Assembly (NCBI GenBank): GCA_017467565.1 | Contig: JAFUSV010000131.1 | Location: 1-64,000, forward strand | Reading direction: 5' to 3' | Source: Prevotella sp. | GTDB lineage: Bacteria > Bacteroidota > Bacteroidia > Bacteroidales > Bacteroidaceae | DNA: 64,000 bases | Shown here: positions 54,173 to 62,465 of the stretch, one piece after another | How the letters are laid out: every line of letters starts with the position of its first letter | Position numbering within the stretch: the first letter of the stretch is position 1 | The notes under the pieces: generated by a model | Seen by the model: the letters and a program-made list of their open reading frames with translations, nothing else | Database searches by the model: none | What the model was told of the DNA's origin: nothing | Translations under genes and position numbers: made by a program

Positions 54173-57100
54173 TCAGAAGTTGATGTCGATACCAAACATC
54201 ACCGAACGGTTCATCGGGTAGCGCAGACCATCGTTGGTGCCAAGCTCGGGATCCCACAGCTTGAACGATGAGAGGCAGAAGAGGTTGTTGCCGCTGACAA
54301 AGACACGGCAGCTCTTGACGTAGAGTTTCTCGAACCACTGCTTCGGGAAGGTGTAGCCCAGCTCGACGGTCTTGCAGCGCAGGAAGCTCATGCTCTTCTT
54401 CCACCATGTGGAACGGCGGTAGTTGTTCACGTTGGGGCCGTAGGTCAGGCGGGGCCAGAAGGCGTATGGATTCTGGTTCTCGTCGGTCCAGCGGTCGTCA
54501 ATGTTCTTGGCGTATGCATTACCCTCGGTGGTAGTACCGCCGCCAGGCAGGAAGTAAGGTTGACCGCCGATGACACGGTACAGGTCGCCCGAGCCCTGGA
54601 AGAAGAAGTTGAAGTCGACGTTCTTGTAGCTCACTACGCCACCGAAACCATAGACGATGCGCGGATCTTCGGTACCGCCGATGTAACCCTCATCCTGCTC
54701 GGTGATGGCACCGTCACCGTTGATATCTATGTACTTGATGTCACCGGGATGGAGCGTCGTGGCACCCACACCGTCCTGCGAGGGGATACCGTCCTTCAGC
54801 GTACCGTCCTCATTGAAGTCGTCGGCCGTGAAGAGGCGCTCGGCCGTCAGACCCCACAGCTCGTTCATGGAGCGGCCGGTCATGGAGCGGTGGGTACCCT
54901 TCAGCACCTCGGGCTCGTCGCGCTCGTCGACGCGGTTCTTGGCATAGGTGAAGTTACCGTAGGCCGAGGTGAACCAGTCCTTGTTCCACTGCTTGTGGAA
55001 GTTGAGCGTCATCTCAACACCCTTGTTGGTCACCTGTCCGAAGTTAGCCCAGGGAGCCTGTACGAAACCACTCTGTGTAGGCACGATAGAGCGCTGCATA
55101 AAGATGTTCTTACGCTTCTCCTGGAACAGGTCGAAGTTGAAGTCAATCATGTTCCACAGACCCAGTTCGAAACCGATGTTCTTCTTGGTCACGGTCTCCC
55201 ACGTCAGGTTGCCCACGCCGATGTCACCCTCGGTGATACCGCTGTAGGAGCGCTGCCCGGTAGTACCCCAGGTGTAGCCTTCCTGATCGGTATAGAGCGT
55301 GCCGAGGTAAGCAAAGCGGCGGCCACCGATGTTATCGTCACCAGCCTGACCGATAGAGGCACGGAACTTAATCTTATTGAACGTAGAACGGAGATTGTCC
55401 ATGAAGTGCTCCTCGCTGAGCAGCCAACCGATGGCAAACGAGGGGAAGAAACCGTAGCGCTTGCCCTTAGCGAAGTTCTCGGAACCGTTGTATCCGAAGT
55501 TGAACTCGGCCACATAGCGGTTGTCGTAGGTAGCCGACAGGCGTCCGGCGATACCCTGCTTACGGTAGTCCTGTATGCTACCGTCGTCGTAAGCCTGCTG
55601 GTTGTACAACAGCAAGGCATCGACATCGGTCTTGCCAAAACGACGATTGTACATCACGTCGGCCTCCAGGTACACGTTGGTGTTACCATACTCACCATTA
55701 TTGTAGCTACCCATCGACTCGTCACCTGTCTCAAACTGGGCATAGATGAGGTTGCCCTCCTCGTCACGTCCCGTGGCAGGGAACACGGTACCGGGGTTAG
55801 CGGTACGGCCGCGTGACGAACGGTTCCAGCGGTCAAAGCTGAACAGCACCTTGGCTTTCAGGCCCGGGGTAATCATCTTCAGGTCCTGCTCCACGCTGAA
55901 CAGCGTCTGCAGCTTGCTGGAGGTGATGAAGTCGTAACCCTGCTGGGTGACGGTCTGCCAGGGGTTGGCACGATTGGAAATCTTAGGTATGGCACCGTCG
56001 CTATAGCGGGCGGGGTGTACGAAGGGTAGCGTGCGGAAAGCCTCGCCGAAGGCACCGTCGGTGTCGCAGCGCTGCTTCTTGAAGCGGTTCAGGTAGCCAC
56101 CGATGTTGACACGCAGCAACGTGGTCTTCGTCACGTCCATATCAATATTGGTGCGCAGGTTGAACTGCTGGTTGTTAGTAGCATTGTCGAAGATCAGGCT
56201 CTTGTCCTGCTCCAGGATACCACCCTCCTTGAAGTAGCTGGCCACGATCGAGTAGCGCAGGAAGTCACTACCACCGCTGATGTCCAGGTTACCACGGGTC
56301 GTATAGGCATAGTCCTTAGTGATGGCATCTACCCAGTTCACGTTGGGATAGAGGTCGGGGTCGTAGCCCGAACGGGTACGGTCTATCTGCTGCTGAGTGA
56401 AGGGCTGAGCCGTTCCGTCCTGAACGGCCAGCTGGTTCAGCAGGGTCATATAGTCGGGGGCATCGAGGAACTCAGGCAACTGGGTGGGCTGGTTGATGGA
56501 GTGCTCCACATGGAAACGCACCTGGGGGGCACCTATCTTACCGCGCTTGGTGGTGATGACTATCACACCGTTAGCACCACGCACACCGTACATGGCCGAT
56601 GCCGAAGCATCCTTCAGCACCGAGAACGACTCGATTTCTGCCACGTCGACATTGTTCAGGTCGCGGGCCACACCATCAATCAGGATGAGCGGGTTGTTGC
56701 TGCCCGAGAAGGTGGAGATACCACGAATCCAGAAGTTGGAGTCGTCGTAGCCGGGCTCACCCGAGCGCTGAATACCAATCACACCGCTGAGCTTACCTGC
56801 CAGATTATTAGATAAGGTACGCGTAGTACCAAACTGCAACTCGGCAGGCTTGATGGTCTCGATAGAACCGATGATAGAAGCCTTCTTCTGCGAGCTGTAA
56901 CCCGTCACCACGACTTCTTCCATCTCGGTGGTCTCCTCGTCCAGAGCCACGCTAATCAGCTTTGAACCGTTCACCTTCACCGTCTTCTTCTGGAAGCCCA
57001 TGTAGGTAAACTCCAGCTCAGAGCTGTTCTTGTTGGGTACTTGGATCTTGAACAGACCGTCCATGTCGGTGATGGCACGGATCTGTGTTCCCACTACAGT

Positions 57101-57244
57101 AACGGTAACGCCTGGCAGAGGTTCCTTCTGCTGGTCGGTCACCATACCAGTAACTTGTGATTCAGCCTGCTGGGCAAATGCCGTGAAGGGCAAACCCATG
57201 AGGGCGAAGCACAACATCAGATAAATACAAAGTTGTTTTCTCAT
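54173..57244 (-). CDS. SusC-family TonB-dependent transporter (PUL C)
   Basis: A 1023-residue outer-membrane transporter. The signal peptide is followed by the regulatory-like domain (VTGMVTDQQKEPLPGVTVTVVG), a plug (VVTGYSSQKKASIIGSIETI, FWIRGISTFSGSNNPLILIDG) and a barrel ending in MFGIDINF. It is the first gene of the minus-strand PUL C operon, divergent from the SusR-like regulator. The imported sugar is probably an alpha-glucan or a related glycan, judged from the SusR, SusE, SusF and GH31 neighbours. Confidence 0.96.
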   Translation of the reverse strand: MRKQLCIYLMLCFALMGLPFTAFAQQAESQVTGMVTDQQKEPLPGVTVTVVGTQIRAITDMDGLFKIQVPNKNSSELEFTYMGFQKKTVKVNGSKLISVALDEETTEMEEVVVTGYSSQKKASIIGSIETIKPAELQFGTTRTLSNNLAGKLSGVIGIQRSGEPGYDDSNFWIRGISTFSGSNNPLILIDGVARDLNNVDVAEIESFSVLKDASASAMYGVRGANGVIVITTKRGKIGAPQVRFHVEHSINQPTQLPEFLDAPDYMTLLNQLAVQDGTAQPFTQQQIDRTRSGYDPDLYPNVNWVDAITKDYAYTTRGNLDISGGSDFLRYSIVASYFKEGGILEQDKSLIFDNATNNQQFNLRTNIDMDVTKTTLLRVNIGGYLNRFKKQRCDTDGAFGEAFRTLPFVHPARYSDGAIPKISNRANPWQTVTQQGYDFITSSKLQTLFSVEQDLKMITPGLKAKVLFSFDRWNRSSRGRTANPGTVFPATGRDEEGNLIYAQFETGDESMGSYNNGEYGNTNVYLEADVMYNRRFGKTDVDALLLYNQQAYDDGSIQDYRKQGIAGRLSATYDNRYVAEFNFGYNGSENFAKGKRYGFFPSFAIGWLLSEEHFMDNLRSTFNKIKFRASIGQAGDDNIGGRRFAYLGTLYTDQEGYTWGTTGQRSYSGITEGDIGVGNLTWETVTKKNIGFELGLWNMIDFNFDLFQEKRKNIFMQRSIVPTQSGFVQAPWANFGQVTNKGVEMTLNFHKQWNKDWFTSAYGNFTYAKNRVDERDEPEVLKGTHRSMTGRSMNELWGLTAERLFTADDFNEDGTLKDGIPSQDGVGATTLHPGDIKYIDINGDGAITEQDEGYIGGTEDPRIVYGFGGVVSYKNVDFNFFFQGSGDLYRVIGGQPYFLPGGGTTTEGNAYAKNIDDRWTDENQNPYAFWPRLTYGPNVNNYRRSTWWKKSMSFLRCKTVELGYTFPKQWFEKLYVKSCRVFVSGNNLFCLSSFKLWDPELGTNDGLRYPMNRSVMFGIDINF

Positions 57245-57253
57245 ATAGCTAAA

Positions 57254-57316
57254 AGTTTTTAGTTCTTTTGCCGCAAAGCTATTAATAGTTTTTAGTTCTT
57301 TGCTGCAAAATTAGCT
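57254..57316 (-). repeat. Direct repeat in the PUL C susC leader
   Basis: AGTTTTTAGTTCTTT followed by GC(C/T)GCAAA occurs at 57254-57276 and again from 57287. The second copy overlaps the -7 promoter element. The first lies in the transcribed leader. Confidence 0.7.
57306..57313 (-). promoter_or_regulatory. -7 element for PUL C susC
   Basis: The complement reads TAATTTTG followed by CAG, matching TAnnTTTG, 62 bp before the ATG at 57244. The -33 region is poor, as expected for an activated promoter. Confidence 0.6.
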
Positions 57317-57530
57317 AAAAAATACTACACACACATAAAAACTATTAAATGTATAACTCAAAAACCTGTTATACAAATCTTTCCTCGTTGTGTTTCAGCA
57401 TCTTAAGCCTCATCTGCCATCTGGCTTGTATAATGGAAATATTCAGCATGCCTGCGCCTGTTTTTATGCTTTTGGAGGTGATTGTTGAGTTAATATTTGC
57501 TAATTCCTTCGCTTTTTCTGATTTTTTGTT

Positions 57531-57538
57531 TACTTTTG
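57531..57538 (+). promoter_or_regulatory. -7 element for the SusR-like gene
   Basis: TACTTTTG followed by CATGG fits the consensus, with a partial -33 (TTCG) 19 bp upstream. The ATG at 57579 is 40 bp downstream. The rest of the 57245-57578 gap shows no gene. Confidence 0.6.
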
Positions 57539-57578
57539 CATGGACAAATACTAACAATTTAGCAACTAAAGGCCATTG

Positions 57579-59171
57579 ATGAAAAACTTTATACTCGTTG
57601 TGTTGGCGGTTCTGCCGTTGATGCTCTATGCGCAACCGCAGAAGGGACAGGCTTACTGGCTGGACAAGCTGGACGAGAGCCTGGATAGGCGTGAACAGCT
57701 TGAAAAACAGAAAACCGACAAGATCAACAGTCTGAAGAAACAGCTGAAAGATACCCGCGCCAATACGGAGCGCTACCGCCTGTCGCGACAGCTGTACGAT
57801 GAGTATAAGACCTACCGCTACGACTCCGCCGTGGTCTACGTACGGATGATGGACTCGCTGGCCAGGCAGATCAATGACCGCAGCCTGATACTCGAATCGC
57901 AGTGTGCCAACATCTTCTGTATGACGTCCGCCGGCATCCTCTCCGAAGCCCACACGACCATCTTGGCAATGGACACCACGGGCATGGACATAGAAAACAA
58001 GAAAGAGTATTACAAGGTGGTGTCGATATTCTGGCGCTCACTGGCCGACTACGTGAAAGATGAACCCTACTATACAAAATACATCACGCAAAGCAATGCC
58101 TGCCTGGACTCGCTGAAAAAAATCATACCTAATAACTCTACGCTGTGGCACAGCTACAGCGGGTCGCACCTCATGAGGGAATGGAAATTCCGCGAGGCAC
58201 TCGATCATTTTGACATGGTGATGAAAGCCCCTGACACCGCACCGCACCTCAAGGCGATGACCATGGCCGAGATGGCATGGGCCTATGTGCACCTGAACGA
58301 CGAGGAGAAGGCCATAGAGTGCTTTGCTCAGTCGGCCATCTACGACAACGAGACATGCACCCGCGAGATTACGGCCCTCTATCACCTCTCGCGCTTTATA
58401 TATAAACAAGGTGACTACGAACGTGCCAGCCGCTATGTGCACCAGGCACTGAAAGATGTCAGCTTCTACAATTCTAAACTGCGCAAGATAGAAATCGGCG
58501 AAATTCTGCCCATCATCGAGCAGGACCGCTATAATGCGCTGCGCTCTGAGCGCAACTGGCTGATGGCTGCCGTGGGTCTGGCCGTGCTGCTGCTCATAGC
58601 CATCGTCAGCAGCTATGTCATGGTGAAACGCAAGAACCGCAAGCTGACGGAAGCCCGCGAGACCATCGCCGAACACCTGCGGCAGCTGCAGCAGACCAAC
58701 AGCCAGCTGAAGGAAGCCAACAAGATTAAGAACGAGTACATAGGCCGTTCGTTCTACACCAACGCCGAGTTCATCGCCAAGATTGAGAAACTGTACCTGG
58801 CCATCGACCGCAAGATAGCTACCCGCCAGTACGAGGACCTCAGGTCTACGCTGAAGCAATCGACCCTCAACGCTGAGCGCGAAAGCATGTACACCGCCTT
58901 CGACCAGACATTCCTCAAGCTGTTCCCGCAGTTCGTGGAGCGCTACAACGCACTCTTCGAGGAGAAAGACCGCAAGATGCCTACCGACAACCAGTCGCTG
59001 ACCAGCGAGATGCGCATCTTTGCCCTCATCCGTCTGGGCATCACCGACAGCGAGCGCATCGCCAACTTCCTGGACTACTCCGTACACACGGTGAACACGT
59101 ATAAGACACGCATCAAGAACCGCTCCATCTGCGATAACGACCAATTCGAGCAGCGAATCATGGAAATTTAG
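57579..59171 (+). CDS. SusR-like membrane-bound regulator (TPR-TM-HTH)
   Basis: A 530-residue regulator of the SusR type. After the signal peptide (ending MLYAQ) comes a periplasmic helical TPR region (about 30-320, e.g. LKAMTMAEMAWAYVHLNDEEKAIECFAQSA). A membrane helix lies at about 324-346 (WLMAAVGLAVLLLIAIVSSYVM), followed by a coiled segment and a cytoplasmic C-terminal DNA-binding domain of LuxR-like shape (LIRLGITDSERIANFLDYSVHTVNTYKTRIKNRS). SusR in Bacteroides thetaiotaomicron senses maltose-type sugars and activates the starch genes. By analogy it should drive the flanking susC and GH31 promoters. The start is ATG 57579 rather than TTG 57576. A strong hairpin follows the gene. Confidence 0.85.
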   Translation: MKNFILVVLAVLPLMLYAQPQKGQAYWLDKLDESLDRREQLEKQKTDKINSLKKQLKDTRANTERYRLSRQLYDEYKTYRYDSAVVYVRMMDSLARQINDRSLILESQCANIFCMTSAGILSEAHTTILAMDTTGMDIENKKEYYKVVSIFWRSLADYVKDEPYYTKYITQSNACLDSLKKIIPNNSTLWHSYSGSHLMREWKFREALDHFDMVMKAPDTAPHLKAMTMAEMAWAYVHLNDEEKAIECFAQSAIYDNETCTREITALYHLSRFIYKQGDYERASRYVHQALKDVSFYNSKLRKIEIGEILPIIEQDRYNALRSERNWLMAAVGLAVLLLIAIVSSYVMVKRKNRKLTEARETIAEHLRQLQQTNSQLKEANKIKNEYIGRSFYTNAEFIAKIEKLYLAIDRKIATRQYEDLRSTLKQSTLNAERESMYTAFDQTFLKLFPQFVERYNALFEEKDRKMPTDNQSLTSEMRIFALIRLGITDSERIANFLDYSVHTVNTYKTRIKNRSICDNDQFEQRIMEI

Positions 59172-59191
59172 CCCGAATATTTTAATAATAC

Positions 59192-59237
59192 AAATCGCTG
59201 AATCCTATTTACGTAAGACGTTAGGATTCAGCGATTT
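59192..59237 (+). terminator. Terminator after the SusR-like gene
   Basis: AAATCGCTGAATCCT (59192-59206) pairs perfectly with AGGATTCAGCGATTT (59223-59237), a 15-bp stem with a 16-nt loop, then ATATTTTG. It separates the regulator from the GH31 transcript. Confidence 0.75.
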
Positions 59238-59305
59238 ATATTTTGTATAACCTGCATACACGTTATACATTCTATTGTTTTTTTTATGTTACGCGTGAAA
59301 AGCAC

Positions 59306-59313
59306 TACTTTTG
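59306..59313 (+). promoter_or_regulatory. -7 element for the GH31 operon
   Basis: TACTTTTG followed by CAG fits TAnnTTTG. It is followed by AAACTAAAAACTATT, which also occurs at the same place after the PUL C susC promoter on the other strand. The signal-peptide ATG at 59342 lies 28 bp downstream. Confidence 0.7.
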
Positions 59314-59341
59314 CAGAAACTAAAAACTATTTTTTATTGGC

Positions 59342-61594
59342 ATGAAACGACTATTTACACTCATCCTCACAGCCATCGTGCTACTACCTGTATCGGCTCA
59401 GTATTTCATCAACCCAGTAGCAAACCCCGACTAAGTATTCAATTGAGGCAAGGCACGATTTACGGTACTCACCCCGGAAATGATCCGCATCCAGTATAGC
59501 GACAAGCAGCTGTTTGAAGACCGCGCCACCTTTGCCGTCATCAACCGCCGTCTGCCCGTCCCTGCCTTCACTCAGGAGCAGAAGGACGGCTACCTCCTCA
59601 TCAAGACCAGCGCACTGACGCTGCGCTACAAGATGGGAGGCGTCATCGACGGTCGCCATCCCTCAGCCGACGCGCTGACCATCACATTCGACATGAACGG
59701 ACGTCAGGTGACATGGTACCCCGGCAAGGACGATGCTCTGAATCTAAAAGGTACTACCCGCACGCTCGACGGACAGATAGGTGACAACAAGCGCGCCGAA
59801 CTGGAGAACGGACTGCTCTCGCGTGCCGGATGGGCCATCATCGACGAGTCGCCCACGACACGTCGTGGCGACGGCAGCACCACCTTTGCCTTCGACAAGA
59901 CGTGCGACGGCATAGAATGGGTGGCCGAACCTGTAGACAAGCAGGCCATCGACTGGTACTTCATGGGCTACGGCCATCAGTATAAGAAGGCACTGGGCGA
60001 CTTCATCAAGGTGGCTGGCCGCCAGCCTATGCCCCCACTCTACGTGCTGGGCTACTGGTACAGCAAATACCAGCGCTATACCAGCGATGAGTTCATGGAG
60101 ATTGTCAACGACGTGAAGCGCAACCAGATACCGATGGACGTGATGATCTTCGACATGGACTGGCATACACAGGGCTGGACCGGCTGGACCTGGGACACCA
60201 CGGCCATCCCCGATCCCGTGGGCCTCATCGACTGGATGCACCAGAACGGACTCAAGGTGTCGCTCAACCTGCACCCTGCCGACGGCGTGGATGATGACGA
60301 GGACTTCTTCGCCGAGATGCGCGACAAGATGGGTATGCCGGCCGATACGAAGGTGGTGCCCTGGAACCTCAGCGATCCCAAGTTCTACCACAACATGTTC
60401 AACATCATCATCCGTGCCCGTGAGAAACAGGGCGTGGACTTCTGGTGGCTCGACTGGCAGCAGAACCTGACCAGTAAATATGTCGACGGACTGAGCGAGA
60501 CCTTCTGGTGTAACCACGTGTTCTACAACGACATGCGACTGAACCGTCCTGACCATCGTCCGCTGATATTCCACCGCTGGGGCGGACTGGGCTCACACCG
60601 CTACCCCATCGGTTTCTCGGGCGACTCATTCACCACCTATGGCACACTGGCCTGGCAGCCCTACTTCACCGCTACAGCCTCGAACGTAGGATTCGGCTAC
60701 TGGGGACACGACCTGGGCGGACACCAGCAGACGGGCGGCAACGACCCTGAGATATACCTGCGCTGGATGCAGTACGGTGTGTTCACACCCATCTTCCGCA
60801 CCCATGCCACCAACTGGGAGGGCATCGAGCGCCGCATCTGGAAGTACGAGAACTTCCCTCTGCTGCTCGAAACGGTGAAACTGCGCTATGCGCTGATGCC
60901 TTACATCTACACCGCATGCCGCCAGGCCTACGACACAGGTGTGTCTATCTGCCGTCCTCTCTATTACGATTCGCCCGAAGCCAACAATGCCTACCTCTTT
61001 GAAGATGAATACATGTTTGGCGACGACATCCTGGTAGCTCCCATAGTGACCCCCTCGGGCTCTGACGGCAAGGCTGCCCGCCGTCTCTGGCTACCCGAAG
61101 GCAAGTGGTTCGACGTATGCCGCAACGAGGTGGTCGACGGCAATCGCATCTTCACCGACAGCTACACCCAGCAGGAGATACCTTATTTTTATCGCGCAGG
61201 CAGCATCATCGTCAACAATCCGCCGATGATGAACCTCAACACCCGCCCCGACCGACTTATCATCAAGGTAGTGCCCGGTGCCGACGGCCAGACCTCGCTC
61301 TATGAAGACGAAGGTGATACCGAAGGCTACAAGAACGGTGCCTTTACCACGACGAAGATAGAGCAGGATGATGACGAACTGACCATTCACCCCCGTGTAG
61401 GTTCATTCCCTGGCATGCCTAAGGAGCGTGCCTACACCGTGGAGTTCCTGGCTGTAGACCGTCCCAATAGCGTCAGCGTGAACGGCAAGGCCCAGAACAA
61501 CGGCACATGGAACTACGATGCACAGACCCGCAAGGTGACCGTCTACGTACCCATCACCCCATGCAACAAGAAAATAGAGGTTGAACTGAACTAA
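59342..61594 (+). pseudogene. GH31 alpha-glycosidase interrupted by two stops
   Basis: A good signal peptide begins at ATG 59342 (MKRLFTLILTAIVLLPVSAQ, then YFINPVANPD). The same frame then has TAA at 59432-59434 and TGA at 59444-59446, and becomes open again with GKARFTVLTPE and 704 residues from M at 59480. That part is a complete GH31 enzyme: nucleophile D325 (FWWLDWQQ), acid D382 (GFSGDSF), and blocks PPLYVLGYWYSKYQRY and IFDMDWHTQGWTGW. Family members are alpha-glucosidases, alpha-xylosidases and relatives. If expressed from 59480 it would lack a signal peptide and stay in the cytoplasm. A sequencing error is possible. SusF follows after 20 bp. Confidence 0.82.
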
Positions 61595-61599
61595 AAACA

Positions 61600-61605
61600 A
61601 GGAGG
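61600..61605 (+). promoter_or_regulatory. Strong Shine-Dalgarno site for the SusF-type gene
   Basis: AGGAGG followed by AAAC lies 9 nt before ATG 61615, the same sequence and spacing as at 48660. Confidence 0.7.
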
Positions 61606-61614
61606 AAACGAAAT

Positions 61615-62334
61615 ATGAAACGACTATTGATAGCACTGACATTCATCATCTGCCACGTATCACTGAGCACGGCACAGACCGAGCTTTGGATGACCGGCTC
61701 GGCCGTACCTGGTGGCGTGCAGAAGCTCATTGCCACCGGCGATGACGGCTACAAGTTTGCAGGCAAGCTGAATGCAGGCGAACTGCGCATACAGACCACA
61801 AAGAAAGCAGGCAAGGACACCCGCTACATGGCTCCCAACCTGCCCGATGCCCTGATAGCCAACAAGGGACTCCGCTTTACCGAGACCACCGATGCCGAGG
61901 CCGCTGCCTGGCAGGTGCCTTTTGCCGAGGACCGCTATCGCTTTGTCATCGACACGAAGAACCACACGCTGCGTGGTGAGATCTTCCAGCCATGGGGCGA
62001 GCTATTCATTGCCGGCGGTGCCACCGAGGTGGGATGGAAGGAAGGCAAGATGCTGCTGATGACGCAGGATCTGAACAACCCCTGCATCTGGACTTGGGAA
62101 GGCGAACTGAAGCGTCATCCGGAGTTTGAGGAGCCTACCAGCTTCAAGTTTCAGGGTCAGGACCGCTGGAACCCGAAGAACCTGCATCCCTACAAGCAGG
62201 GTGCCGACATCCTGCAGGATGAGCAGCTGCGCACCGGTGGCAGCGATACTAAATGGGAAGTCAAGCAGGAAGGCCGCTACCGCATCACCATCGACCTCTT
62301 CAATGAGACCGTCAAGGCCGAGTTGCTGAAATAA
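61615..62334 (+). CDS. Small SusF/SusE-type starch-binding-like protein
   Basis: A 239-residue exported protein with signal peptide (MKRLLIALTFIICHVSLSTAQ) and no lipobox Cys. It has two SusE/SusF-type beta-sandwich modules. The first is about 22-120 (TELWMTGSAVPGGVQKL ... YRFVIDTKNHTLRGEI). The second is about 125-239 (GELFIAGGATEVGWKEGKMLLM ... YRITIDLFNETVKAELL). W and aromatic residues in GEL-F and W-rich loops fit glucan binding. Without a lipid anchor it may be periplasmic. It is translated from a strong ribosome site directly after GH31. Confidence 0.8.
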   Translation: MKRLLIALTFIICHVSLSTAQTELWMTGSAVPGGVQKLIATGDDGYKFAGKLNAGELRIQTTKKAGKDTRYMAPNLPDALIANKGLRFTETTDAEAAAWQVPFAEDRYRFVIDTKNHTLRGEIFQPWGELFIAGGATEVGWKEGKMLLMTQDLNNPCIWTWEGELKRHPEFEEPTSFKFQGQDRWNPKNLHPYKQGADILQDEQLRTGGSDTKWEVKQEGRYRITIDLFNETVKAELLK

Positions 62335-62335
62335 G

Positions 62336-62436
62336 CCCCATAGGACCAATAAGGCCCATAAGACTCATAAGCCCCATAAGACTCATAAGACCAATAGGAC
62401 TCATAAGACCCATAGGACTCATAAGACCAATAAGAA
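62336..62436 (+). repeat. 9-bp microsatellite (CATAAGACC family)
   Basis: About eleven 9-bp units (CATAAGACT, CATAAGCCC, AATAGGACT and variants) lie between the SusF-type and GLUG-protein genes. They are the same family as at 42421 and 50870. Confidence 0.9.
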
Positions 62437-62465
62437 CAACAATAATAACCAAAACCATTAAAATT

